Shown in pieces: positions 1 through 8,227 of a stretch of 64,000 nt of DNA. Source of the stretch: Fundidesulfovibrio terrae (GTDB lineage: Bacteria > Desulfobacterota > Desulfovibrionia > Desulfovibrionales > Desulfovibrionaceae); assembly GCF_022808915.1 (NCBI RefSeq), contig NZ_JAKZFS010000004.1, positions 310,001 to 374,000 on the forward strand, given 5' to 3'. Position 1 is the first letter of the stretch. Each line of letters begins with the position of its first letter. The notes below the pieces were generated by a model. The model saw only the letters and a list, made by a program, of their open reading frames with translations. It was not told the origin of the DNA and did no database searches. The position numbers were made by a program, and so were the translations under genes.

Positions 1-450
1 TGGCCCGTGGCCGAGGCCTGCCTGGATACGCCGCTGAAAAGCGTGCCGTACTCCATCTGGGAGGACTGGCTCACCCGGCAGCTCCTGTACCTCAAGTTCT
101 GCACGCCCGAGATGTGGATAGGCTCCCTGGCCGTGGTCTGGATGTTCTCCGTGCCGCCGCTCCTGGCGGTGTTCGGCCTGCTCGGGGCGGTGACCGGCTC
201 CGCTGACGCTTCCTGGTGGGTAGGGGCGGTCGCCTGCTACGCTGCCGGCTTCGCCGCGGTTGGGCTGGTCTTCAGGACGCTTTCGCCCAGGCCCATCGGA
301 TTCTGGGACTGGACCAAGGGATTCTTCGCCTCGCCCATCATCACCGTCTGGTGCTACCTGCGCACCTGGACCACCTTCACCATGCGCTGGCGCGGCATCG
401 CGTACAAGGTGACGTGGGGTGGACGGGTCGTGGAGGTCATACGGGGGTAA
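1..450 (+). CDS. C-terminal part of a membrane-bound family 2 glycosyltransferase (5' truncated)
   Basis: The reading frame is open from base 1 and stops at 448-450, so only the last 149 codons are present. The visible part has an amphipathic stretch, two strong membrane segments (roughly residues 40-60 and 70-88) and a short basic C-terminal tail ending in a hydrophilic 'W-R-G...Y-K-V-x-x-G-G-R-V' pattern. That tail is typical of ceramide-glucosyltransferase-like GT2 enzymes such as the hopanoid enzyme HpnI. The catalytic domain lies outside the window, so the substrate cannot be inferred. A repeat element and a terminator follow, so this is the last gene of its transcript. Confidence 0.55.
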   Translation, partial: WPVAEACLDTPLKSVPYSIWEDWLTRQLLYLKFCTPEMWIGSLAVVWMFSVPPLLAVFGLLGAVTGSADASWWVGAVACYAAGFAAVGLVFRTLSPRPIGFWDWTKGFFASPIITVWCYLRTWTTFTMRWRGIAYKVTWGGRVVEVIRG

Positions 451-470
451 GAGCAAGAGGGGAGGAGGAC

Positions 471-530
471 GCCTCCGGCGGCCAAGGGGACTGTGTCCCC
501 TTGGAATCCCCAACGGCTTCGCGCGATTCG
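471..530 (+). repeat. 3'-end palindromic element, copy 1
   Basis: It starts 20 bases after the stop of the upstream gene. It opens with GCCTCCGGCGGCC and contains a perfect 9-bp stem (482-490 with 496-504, five-base loop). It continues with GGAATCCCC and a GCTTCGCG box. Copies at 4828-4866 and 52334-52392 have the same opening and the same position just after a stop codon. The spacer before it is purine-rich. Confidence 0.75.
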
Positions 531-560
531 AGAGGCACGATTCAGAGAAATGTGAAAGGC

Positions 561-593
561 GGGATGCGCACACAACTGCGCATCCCGTCTTTT
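561..593 (+). terminator. Rho-independent terminator
   Basis: A perfect 10-bp stem (561-570 with 577-586) has a six-base loop and is followed by GTCTTTT. It ends the transcript that enters from the left edge. The convergent flippase gene stops at 641. Confidence 0.8.
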
Positions 594-640
594 GGTTTGT
601 GAAGCGACGAGGGGCGTCGCCTAAGCCGCGTGGAGCCGGG

Positions 641-2095
641 CTAGGCCGCCTTCGGCAAGGCCTGGGCTTTCATCTCCCTCCACCACTTGTACCCGAGCAC
701 CCCGAACGGGGCCAGCCCGCCCGCTTCGGCGATTTCGCGGATTCCCAGAAGGCCGAGGCCGAAGTAGAGGCCGGCGCCGAGAAGCGTGGCCGTCAGCACC
801 GGCCGCACCGCCCGCCATTTGATCAGCCCCATCTCCCGCTGGCAGGAGTACGTGGTGCAGCAGCACACCACGCCCTTGGTGATCACGATGGCCAGCCCCG
901 CGCCGAGAAGCGGCATCTTGGGGATGAGCAGGGCGCACATCACGATGTTCAGGGCCAGGCCGCCGGCGTAGATCCAGAACAGGGCGTTCTGGCGGTGCTG
1001 GCTCATCATCAGGTAGGCCGCCAGGTTGTGCACGAAGCTGAACATCACCGACGGCACCAGCCATTTCTGCAGCCACATGGCGTCCACGTAGCTCTTGCCG
1101 TAGATGAGCCCGATGATGCGGTCGGACTCCACGAACAAAAAGAACATCACCGGGATGGACGCGCCCAGAAGCCACTTGACCGAGTTGTCCTTGAGGCGGT
1201 CGAAGCCCTCCTTGTCGTGGCGCCACAGCCCCACGAACAGGGGGAACAGCACGCTCTTCATGAGCAGGCTGGAGATGGGTATCTGGATGGCGTCCACCAC
1301 CTCCCAGGTGGCCGAATACTGCGCCACAGCGTAGGGGCCGGAGAACTTCTGCAAAAAGAACAGGTTGGCCTTGTTGTACAGGATGGAGAAGAAGGCCAGC
1401 AGCACAAACACCAGCCCGCCCTTGGCCGTGTTCCAGGTGCGGGCCAGGGCTTTGCCCTTGAGGGCCAGGCTCTGGATGTCGGTCTTGTTCACCGCCACCC
1501 AGGCCCCGCCGACCAGCGAGATGCCGTTCTCGATCAGCTTGAAGAGCGCGATCCAGTGGGGCGCGAACCCCAGCGCCAGGGTGCCCAGCGCCCAGCCGTA
1601 GCCGCACACGGCGGCGACCGACCTGATGCGCGCCTCCAGATCCTGCCTGCCCTGCACCCGGCAGGCCACGAAGAAGCTCGAGGCCAGGGCCTCCAGGCCC
1701 ACGCCCGCCGTGATCACCTGGATCAGGTTGGTGAGTCCGGCCGTGTAGCGCTGCTGGGTGATGAACACCCACACCCCGAGCCACCCCAGCACCAGGATGA
1801 GCCCCTTGATGAGGGTGTACTGGGCCAGGATGTCGCCCTTGTTGCCGTATTTCTTGGAAAGCGACGACACCAGCGGCTGGTTCAGGCCGAATTCGCCCAG
1901 AAACAGCACGATCATGGCCGTGTTGAAGGCCAGCTGGAACTCGCCATAATGGCTCTGGTCCACGCGGGCCAGATAGATGAAGAAGCACGTGTGCAGGACG
2001 TCCCGGATGGTCTGGGCGGACGCCAGATGCAGGAACTTGCCGATGATGCCGTGAGAGGCTGTGCCCGCCTGGGGGGTGCCGGGGGATTGAGTCAT
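641..2095 (-). CDS. Polysaccharide flippase (Wzx / MATE-like membrane protein)
   Basis: A 484-residue protein made almost entirely of hydrophobic segments (about 12) with short charged loops. This is the profile of the MVF/PST superfamily that moves lipid-linked glycans across the inner membrane. There is an early membrane segment around a 'G-E-F-G-L-N-Q-P-L' stretch and a paired set of helices at the C terminus. The ATG at 2095 was chosen because the longer upstream frame is low-complexity and overlaps the radical SAM tail. It is the last gene of a minus-strand cluster with glycosyltransferases, so export of a surface polysaccharide or glycolipid is likely. The exact substrate is unknown. 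Confidence 0.8.
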   Translation of the reverse strand: MTQSPGTPQAGTASHGIIGKFLHLASAQTIRDVLHTCFFIYLARVDQSHYGEFQLAFNTAMIVLFLGEFGLNQPLVSSLSKKYGNKGDILAQYTLIKGLILVLGWLGVWVFITQQRYTAGLTNLIQVITAGVGLEALASSFFVACRVQGRQDLEARIRSVAAVCGYGWALGTLALGFAPHWIALFKLIENGISLVGGAWVAVNKTDIQSLALKGKALARTWNTAKGGLVFVLLAFFSILYNKANLFFLQKFSGPYAVAQYSATWEVVDAIQIPISSLLMKSVLFPLFVGLWRHDKEGFDRLKDNSVKWLLGASIPVMFFLFVESDRIIGLIYGKSYVDAMWLQKWLVPSVMFSFVHNLAAYLMMSQHRQNALFWIYAGGLALNIVMCALLIPKMPLLGAGLAIVITKGVVCCCTTYSCQREMGLIKWRAVRPVLTATLLGAGLYFGLGLLGIREIAEAGGLAPFGVLGYKWWREMKAQALPKAA

Positions 2096-2154
2096 GCGGG
2101 CGGGTGGTTCCCTGTATAACGCGTTAAGGGCGGGCTCGAGGCCCGCCCTGGATG

Positions 2155-3675
2155 TTACTTCTTGCCTTTGGCCTTTGACGCCTTGGGCTTGCCTGACTTG
2201 GATTTCGCCGCCGATTTCGGCTTGGCGGCCGGGGGGGCCGGCGCTTGTGGCGCGGCTGCGGGCATCTCGATGGGAGCGGCCGGGGCTTCCTCCTTCACGG
2301 CGGGAGCCTTGACCTCCTGCTTGACCGCCGGGGCGCTGGCCTCCGGCTTCACGGCCAGGGGCGCTTCGGGCTTGGCCGCGGGCAGGGTCCCGGCGGCTTC
2401 GGCGGGCAGGTTGGCCCCGCTCTCGGCAGGCGTAGCCTGGGTGGCTGTGCCGCAGCATCCGCCGCGCGGGGTGCAGGTGATGAACGTGCCATACTTCACC
2501 AGTTCATCCACGCGGCAGCTCCAGACCATGCGGCCCTTGTGCAGGATGGCGTCGGGGCAGCCGTCGCACATGTTCTGGCGGCCGTCCTCGAACACGTCGC
2601 AGGGCTGGATGATCATGATGGACTGGATGTGCAGGCAATCGGTCCACTTCCCGGGCTCCTTGAGCCACTTGAGGAACACCTTGCGGATGCTCTTGCTGAA
2701 AAGGGCCAGGGGGAACAGGGCCTGGGCGGTGCGGACCAGCCAGGGCCTGGTGTAGGCCAGATAGGTGCCCCAGAAGAAGTGGTGGAACACCTGCACCAGT
2801 TCGGCGAACCTGGGGCCCAGGTAGCCGAGCGTGCGGTCCTTGTCGCCCACCTTGAGGGTGAGCAGCCACTTCATGGAGCGCGGGTCCTCGGTGCCGTTCA
2901 AGAACGCGCAGGGCTCGAAGTCGGGATCGATCTCACGGATCTTGTCGGCCACGTCCTGGGCCAGGATGTCCTTGTGGGTCTCCATGTGGTCCAGGTGGTA
3001 GACCAGCTGTCCCACGTCCACGGGCTTGCCCCCGGCGTGGCAGTCGAATCCGGCCTGGGCCTTCACCGAGCGGAACAGGATGAAGACCATGGTCTGCACC
3101 CGGTCCATGTGCGCCTGGGCCCAGCGGGTGAGCATGGGGATGTCGTCCAGGGTGTCGCGGTAGATGGTGGCGTTGAAGGCGCAGGCCACGGTGCCGCCGC
3201 TATGCTCGTAGATCATGTTGGCGAGCTTCTCGCGCAGCTCGCACAGCTCGAGCTCGGTCTTGCCGATCCAGCCCGGGCGTTTCTGGTGGGAGTCCACGTG
3301 CATGGTGAAGCCCACGAGCCCGGCCTTGGTCAGGTCGCGCACCAGCGCGGGCGTGAGCGCCTGCCCGTTGGAGTTGATGATGGGCTTCCAGCCCTGCGCG
3401 GCCACGTAGCGCACCAACTCCACGATGTGCGGATAGATGAGCGGTTCGCCGCCGGCGATGGAGATGCCGTCGGTCCGGCGCAGCTTGCGCACGGTCTCCA
3501 GCTCCCGGATCACGTCCGCGAGCGGTCTGTGACCATCGGGGTCGTTCTCGCGGTAGCAGCCCTCGCAGTACAGATTGCACTTGGTGGTGGGCTCGAGCCA
3601 CGTGATGGAGTTGTCGGCGAGGTTCCAGGGGAGGCGGTAGTACGTCTCAGGCGTAAGAGGGCGTCTAGGATTCAT
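2155..3675 (-). CDS. Radical SAM protein with a long Ala/Pro/Lys-rich tail
   Basis: 506 residues. A canonical C-x3-C-x2-C iron-sulfur motif (TKCNLYCEGCY) lies near residue 40, followed by the S-adenosylmethionine-binding GGEPL motif. Further cysteines cluster near residues 380-420, including C-D-G-C and G-G-C-C-G, which could bind an auxiliary cluster as in SPASM-type enzymes. From about residue 420 the protein becomes a disordered tail of about 85 residues with repeated K-P-E-A / K-E-E-A-P units and a strongly basic end (S-K-S-G-K-P-K-A-S). It sits between a glycosyltransferase and a flippase. A role in modifying a polysaccharide or lipid is inferred only. The start at 3675 avoids a long overlap with the upstream gene; a TTG about 50 bases upstream is possible. 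Confidence 0.75.
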   Translation of the reverse strand: MNPRRPLTPETYYRLPWNLADNSITWLEPTTKCNLYCEGCYRENDPDGHRPLADVIRELETVRKLRRTDGISIAGGEPLIYPHIVELVRYVAAQGWKPIINSNGQALTPALVRDLTKAGLVGFTMHVDSHQKRPGWIGKTELELCELREKLANMIYEHSGGTVACAFNATIYRDTLDDIPMLTRWAQAHMDRVQTMVFILFRSVKAQAGFDCHAGGKPVDVGQLVYHLDHMETHKDILAQDVADKIREIDPDFEPCAFLNGTEDPRSMKWLLTLKVGDKDRTLGYLGPRFAELVQVFHHFFWGTYLAYTRPWLVRTAQALFPLALFSKSIRKVFLKWLKEPGKWTDCLHIQSIMIIQPCDVFEDGRQNMCDGCPDAILHKGRMVWSCRVDELVKYGTFITCTPRGGCCGTATQATPAESGANLPAEAAGTLPAAKPEAPLAVKPEASAPAVKQEVKAPAVKEEAPAAPIEMPAAAPQAPAPPAAKPKSAAKSKSGKPKASKAKGKK

Positions 3676-3724
3676 GGCAGTCCGGGTTAGGGGGTTGTTC
3701 CAGAACAGCTTGATCCACTTCAAT

Positions 3725-4801
3725 TTAGCGTACAAGTCGGCGGTTGGCAACGCCGGGCAAATTGCCCTGGCGGATGAAGCGCTCAACCAGCGAAAAGGCG
3801 AATTCGTTGCCCTTGAAGTCCACGGCCCGCACCCGCTCGCGGCAGGCTTCCACCTGGGATTCGAATCCGGCCACGGCGGCCTCGTCCAGGTGGTGCATGT
3901 CCAGGTGCAGCCCGTAGCCGAGCTTCTGGAGATAATGGGCGTTCAGCCACTGCTCGAAGGCTCCCTTCACCGGAAGCGAGATGATGGGCTTGCCGTAGCA
4001 CAGGGCCTCGCTCATGAGGGTGTGCCCGCCGCCGCAGATGACGAAGTTGCAGGAGGCCATGTCGGAAAGCAGGCCGTCCTCGCTGAACTTCTTGAAGCTG
4101 AGGTTGCCGTCGGTTGCGTCCTTGCCGTAGCCGTAAACGATCACCGGACGGCCCAGGGTCTTGAGCAGCGGCACGAAGTTCTCGCAGATGGAGCAGCTTT
4201 GGTAGACCAGGATGTGGTCGCCCACCGTGGCCTCGTGCTCGAAGACCTTCTCCCGGTGAATGGGGGGGGAGATGGCCCTGCGGGGGCCGGGTTTGAGCGG
4301 CGGCTGGTAGAAGGAGATGACCAGGTGGTCGGTGGAGTTGGAGAAGAGGTTGTTCACCGAGAACGACGTGGAGGTGAGGTCCCACCAGACTTTTCCCGGA
4401 AGATCGTGCTCGCACAGGGTGATGACGTGCTGGTGGTCCAGGGAGAGGCAGGGGACCCCTGCTCTTTTTGCGGCTATGGGCACGAAGTATTCGTAGTCGG
4501 AGAGGCACACGTCCGGCTTGAAGCGCTCGATGACCTTGCCGATGCGGGTAAGCTCGCGGCCGCGGTGGATGAAGGTCTTGGCGGCCAGCTTGACCGTGGC
4601 GGGCAGGTCCAGGGCGTAGTTCTTGTAGCGGGTGCCGGGGTTGAGGGCGGTCTCCACCGGGTAGTGGCCGCGCAGGATCCCGGCGGCCTCCTCGCTGGTG
4701 ACGAAGAGGAACTCGTGCTCGGAAAAGCGGCGCGCCAGGGTCAGGGCGCGGATGGCGTGGCCGTGCTGGGAGCCGTGAACGCCGTAGAGGATGCGGGCCA
4801 T
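3725..4801 (-). CDS. MurG-like (GT28-type) glycosyltransferase
   Basis: 358 residues. The N terminus carries the glycine/histidine loop G-S-Q-H-G-H-A-I-R, typical of GT-B enzymes that act like MurG or UDP-glucuronosyltransferases. The C-terminal half has the donor-binding signature C-G-G-G-H-T-L-M-S-E-A followed by G-K-P-I-I-S-L-P, near residues 260-285. It probably transfers a sugar from a nucleotide donor at the cytoplasmic face of the membrane. The next gene, radical SAM, starts about 50 bases downstream. A copy of the 3'-end repeat separates it from the amidotransferase gene upstream. The acceptor is unknown. Confidence 0.75.
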   Translation of the reverse strand: MARILYGVHGSQHGHAIRALTLARRFSEHEFLFVTSEEAAGILRGHYPVETALNPGTRYKNYALDLPATVKLAAKTFIHRGRELTRIGKVIERFKPDVCLSDYEYFVPIAAKRAGVPCLSLDHQHVITLCEHDLPGKVWWDLTSTSFSVNNLFSNSTDHLVISFYQPPLKPGPRRAISPPIHREKVFEHEATVGDHILVYQSCSICENFVPLLKTLGRPVIVYGYGKDATDGNLSFKKFSEDGLLSDMASCNFVICGGGHTLMSEALCYGKPIISLPVKGAFEQWLNAHYLQKLGYGLHLDMHHLDEAAVAGFESQVEACRERVRAVDFKGNEFAFSLVERFIRQGNLPGVANRRLVR

Positions 4802-4827
4802 GGTGTATCCACGTTATAAATGAAATC

Positions 4828-4866
4828 GGGAGTCCAGAGGGCGCGAGCCCTTTGGCCGCCGGAGGC
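4828..4866 (-). repeat. 3'-end palindromic element, copy 2
   Basis: On the minus strand it begins with GCCTCCGGCGGCC, 13 bases after the stop of the amidotransferase gene. It forms a stem with one mismatch around 4834-4853. It lacks the longer trailing homology shared by copies 1 and 3. Confidence 0.75.
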
Positions 4867-4879
4867 TCTAACCGTACAT

Positions 4880-6778
4880 CTACCCGATGCTCGGATTATT
4901 GTGCCTGAGCCACAACTGGAGCACCAAAAGCGTCCACAATTCTTTTCTTCTGTCCACACGCCCCGAGTCGTGCTCGTTAATGAGCGCCCGCACCACCTTC
5001 GGATCGAAAAGCCCTTGCTGGCGCAGGTGCGCCTCGCCCAGGAGCTCCTCCACCAGGGGCTTCAGCTTGTCGCGCAGCCACCTGGCCACGGGGATCAGGA
5101 ACCCGCGCTTGTTGCGCGTCAGGATTTCCTTGGGCAGCACGTCGGCCATGGCCTTTTTCAGCAGGTACTTGCGGGTGAGGCCGCGCAGCTTCAGGTTCGC
5201 CGGCAGGCGGGAGGCGAATTCGGCGAAGTCCCGGTCCAGGAAGGGGGCGCGGGCCTCCAGCGAGTGCATCATGGTGCAGCGGTCCACCTTGACCAGGATG
5301 TAGTCCAGCATGAACTGGCGCGCGTAGGCGTGGAAGGCGCGCTCGAAGTCGGTCTTGGCGCTGGATCGCTCGAAGCAGTGCAGGGTGGAGGCGTACAGGT
5401 TCTCGCGGATGAGGTGCGTGCGGTTCAGGTTCAGCCAGAGATGGTTCTGCAGCTCCGGGTGCAGGGCGGTGAGCCAGGTCTGGATGCGCAGCCATCCGGG
5501 CTGGCGGGCTCCGGCCAGGAAGGTGGCCGCCCCCAGGCGCAGGTTCACGTAGCCGTCCGAGGCGGGCAGCACGGCGCAGATGGGGTCGACGACGCCCCGG
5601 CGCAGGAGAGCGGGCAGGGCGTTGTACCACCCGGCGGCCTTGAGCCCGATGAAATGCTCGTAGCCCGCGAAGAGTTCGTCGGCGCCGTCCCCGCCCAGGG
5701 CCACGGTGACCTTCTCGCGCGTCACCTTGGAGAGCAGGTACGTGGGGGCGATGGAGGGGTCGGCCATGGGCTCGTCGAAGCGGGTGACGATCTCGGGCAG
5801 CAGGTCGGCGCAGTCCTCGGCGGCCAGGATGCGCTCGTGATGGTCGGTGTTCCAGCGCTTGGCCACCAGGCGGGCGAAGTTCGATTCGTCGTAACTGGCT
5901 TCCTTGAAGCCGATGGAGAAGGTCTTGATGCGCGGGGCGAGTTGCGCCATGAGCCCGGCCACGATGGAGGAGTCGATGCCGCCGGAGAGGAACACCCCCA
6001 GGGGCACGTCGGAGATCATGCGCCGCTTCACGGCCTGGGTGAGCAGACGGCGGAGCTCCTCGCAGAGTTCCTCCTCGGAGGCGCGCTGGGGCTCGGGCGC
6101 GGGCAGGTCCCAGTAGCGGCCCAGGCTGATCTCGCCCTCACGCAGGATCAGCGAGTGCGACGGCGGGAGCTTCCGCGCCTCGCGATAGATGCTGTCCGGG
6201 GTGGGCACGTACTCGTAGGCCAGGAAGCGGGCCAGGCAGGCCGGGTCCACCGTGAGCGACAGGCCGGGCAGCTTGGCCAGGGCCGAGAGCTCCGAGGCGA
6301 AGGCGAACACGCCGTTTTGCAGCGTGTAGAAGAAGGGCTTCTTGCCGAAGCGGTCCCGGGCGCAAAACAGGGTGCGGGTGGGGCGATCCCACAGGGCGAA
6401 GGCGAACATGCCCTCGAAGCGCTCCAGGCAGGCGGGCCCCCATTCCAGCCACCCGGCCAGAATGATCTCGGTGTCGGAGTGGGTCGTGAAGGTGTGGCCC
6501 TTGGCTTCGAGCTCGGCCTTGACGTCCTGGAAGTTGTAGATCTCGCCGTTGAAGGTGACCGCGCAGCGTCCGGAGTGGTGCTCCATGGGCTGCCCGCCCG
6601 TGGACAGGTCGATGATGGACAGGCGGCGGTGCCCCAGGGCTACGGGGCCTTCCACCAGGTGCCCGTCGCCGTCGGGGCCGCGGTGGGCCATGCACCCGGT
6701 CATGGCGGCGAGCCACGCCGGGGCCTGCGCGGACAGGGGCTCGCCGGATGTCCGGACGAATCCCGCGATGCCGCACAT
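4880..6778 (-). CDS. asnB: Asparagine synthase-like glutamine amidotransferase
   Basis: 632 residues. It begins M-C-G-I-A-G-F, so Cys2 is the glutaminase nucleophile of a class II amidotransferase domain. H-R-G-P-D-G and N-G-E-I-Y-N follow as expected. The synthetase half carries the ATP pyrophosphatase loop L-S-G-G-I-D-S-S near residue 255 and ALGGDGADELF near residue 355. Enzymes of this length are common in exopolysaccharide clusters, including the exosortase-associated amidotransferase family, where they may amidate sugars or peptides instead of making asparagine. Its setting among glycosyltransferases favours that reading. The ATG is five bases past the stop of the GT4 gene, with AAGGA just upstream, so the two are cotranscribed. 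Confidence 0.85.
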   Translation of the reverse strand: MCGIAGFVRTSGEPLSAQAPAWLAAMTGCMAHRGPDGDGHLVEGPVALGHRRLSIIDLSTGGQPMEHHSGRCAVTFNGEIYNFQDVKAELEAKGHTFTTHSDTEIILAGWLEWGPACLERFEGMFAFALWDRPTRTLFCARDRFGKKPFFYTLQNGVFAFASELSALAKLPGLSLTVDPACLARFLAYEYVPTPDSIYREARKLPPSHSLILREGEISLGRYWDLPAPEPQRASEEELCEELRRLLTQAVKRRMISDVPLGVFLSGGIDSSIVAGLMAQLAPRIKTFSIGFKEASYDESNFARLVAKRWNTDHHERILAAEDCADLLPEIVTRFDEPMADPSIAPTYLLSKVTREKVTVALGGDGADELFAGYEHFIGLKAAGWYNALPALLRRGVVDPICAVLPASDGYVNLRLGAATFLAGARQPGWLRIQTWLTALHPELQNHLWLNLNRTHLIRENLYASTLHCFERSSAKTDFERAFHAYARQFMLDYILVKVDRCTMMHSLEARAPFLDRDFAEFASRLPANLKLRGLTRKYLLKKAMADVLPKEILTRNKRGFLIPVARWLRDKLKPLVEELLGEAHLRQQGLFDPKVVRALINEHDSGRVDRRKELWTLLVLQLWLRHNNPSIG

Positions 6779-6783
6779 GATCC

Positions 6784-8025
6784 TTAGGCCTCTTCCCCGG
6801 ACGGCGCCACGAGATGGCGCTTGAAGAGTTCGAACAATCTCGCGCCGTTGGCCTGGGGATCGAACATCTCCTTGACCAGGTCGCGGCCGCGCGCGGCCAT
6901 GTCCACGGCTCGGGCCCTGTCGGAGGCCATGTCCATGATGGCGTCGGCCAGGGCCTTGGGGTCCTTCTGGGGGGCGATGAGGCCGGTCTCGCCGTGGCGG
7001 ATGACCTCGGTGATGCCGCACACGTCGGTGGCCACCACGGGCAGGCGGTGGGACAGGGCCTCCATGATCACGTTGGGGATGCCGTCGCGGTCCCCGGAGG
7101 AATGCACAACGCTCGGCACCACCAGCATGTCGTGGGTCTTGAGCAGATGGGTGAGCTGATCGTGGGGGAGGAATCCCGGCATGTCCACGCAGCGCGCAAG
7201 GTCAAGGCGGCGGTGCAGGTTCTTGAGGTGCGGCCCCTGGAAGCCGGAACCCACCAGGGTGAGCTTGAAGTCAAAGCCCCTGTCCATCATGACCCTGCAG
7301 GCCTTGAGCAGCACGTCGAAACCCTTGGTGCGGGCGAAACGGCCCACGGCCAGGAGCTTCACGGGCGGCGTCATGTTCACGTCGCTCTCGCCGTTCTCGC
7401 GCAGGGTGAGGCTGTTGTAGACCAGGTTGATCTTGGAGGCGTGGGCCGGCGCCTGGGAGGACAGGTAGTCCACGTTGGCCCGGTTGTTCACGCGCACGAA
7501 CAGGCTGTCGCGGATCTTTTCGGCCAGGGCTCCGTCGGGCGGGTAGATGTCGCCCGCGCGTCCGGCCAGGGAAAAGGGGATGCCCGTCAGGCGCGAGGCC
7601 ACCCAGGCGGCGGTGGCCGGTCCTCCGGCCCAAGGGGCGTGGATGTGGCCCGCGCCGTCGCGCTCAAGCAGGCGCGCCAGCCGGAAGCCGGCCAAAAAGG
7701 CCCACCAGCTCTCACCCGTGACCTCCAGGCTGCACCAGCGCCTCAGGAGCACCTCTTTGGCCAGGGCCTTGAAGCAGCCGGGATTCTTCCTGTTCCAGTA
7801 CAGGATGTCGCGGATGATGAAGGGCACGGCGAAGAGCCCCATGCGGCGCACGCCGTAGGAGAAGTCCAGCATCTCCGGCGAGCAGTTCCTGAGCTTCTTG
7901 CCGTACAGGCTGTATACCTGCACGTTCAGGCCCTGGCGGCGCAGGGCCTGGACTTCGCGGAAGATAAAGGTCTCCGAGGAAAGCGGAAACCAGAGGAGTA
8001 CGTATGCGGTCTTGGGAAGGTTCAA
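6784..8025 (-). CDS. GT4-family glycosyltransferase
   Basis: 413 residues with a GT-B fold signature: L-L-A-V-G-R-F-A-R-T-K-G-F near residue 230, G-S-G-F-Q-G-P, and the donor-site stretch D-G-I-P-N-V-I-M-E-A near residue 325. The start is a TTG at 8025, supported by GAGG seven bases upstream; no ATG is available at the N terminus of the conserved region. It is the first gene of the minus-strand surface-polysaccharide cluster. Retaining transfer of a sugar from a nucleotide donor is expected from the family. The sugar is not predictable. Confidence 0.8.
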   Translation of the reverse strand: MNLPKTAYVLLWFPLSSETFIFREVQALRRQGLNVQVYSLYGKKLRNCSPEMLDFSYGVRRMGLFAVPFIIRDILYWNRKNPGCFKALAKEVLLRRWCSLEVTGESWWAFLAGFRLARLLERDGAGHIHAPWAGGPATAAWVASRLTGIPFSLAGRAGDIYPPDGALAEKIRDSLFVRVNNRANVDYLSSQAPAHASKINLVYNSLTLRENGESDVNMTPPVKLLAVGRFARTKGFDVLLKACRVMMDRGFDFKLTLVGSGFQGPHLKNLHRRLDLARCVDMPGFLPHDQLTHLLKTHDMLVVPSVVHSSGDRDGIPNVIMEALSHRLPVVATDVCGITEVIRHGETGLIAPQKDPKALADAIMDMASDRARAVDMAARGRDLVKEMFDPQANGARLFELFKRHLVAPSGEEA

Positions 8026-8134
8026 CTGTCGGCCTCGAATGTGGTGCCGCCGCTTGGCGTGATGCGCTATCTAGTCCAGGGCGGGCGTCGTGTAAAGCGC
8101 GCCGGGCGAAGGGCCGTCGTCTTGGAGGAAAAAC

Positions 8135-8153
8135 TTGACAATCAATTGATTGT
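8135..8153. promoter_or_regulatory. 16-bp palindrome overlapping a perfect -35-like TTGACA
   Basis: TTGACA occupies 8135-8140. A perfect 16-bp palindrome, ACAATCAATTGATTGT, spans 8138-8153. It lies in the 200-bp gap between the divergent GT4 gene and cheV, in locally AT-rich sequence. No good -10 box sits at the right distance on the plus strand, so it is read as a possible operator and not as a firm promoter. Confidence 0.4.
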
Positions 8154-8227
8154 AACACATCCGAATGAACATGTTGGTCGAAAAGGTGTAGCCCGCCAAT
8201 CACTTCCCGACGCATCCAGGAATCCGC

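Noticed and set aside
419-2119. Long plus-strand frame opposite the flippase gene
   Set aside because: The product is His/Gln/Pro-rich noise. The minus strand gives a consistent membrane protein.
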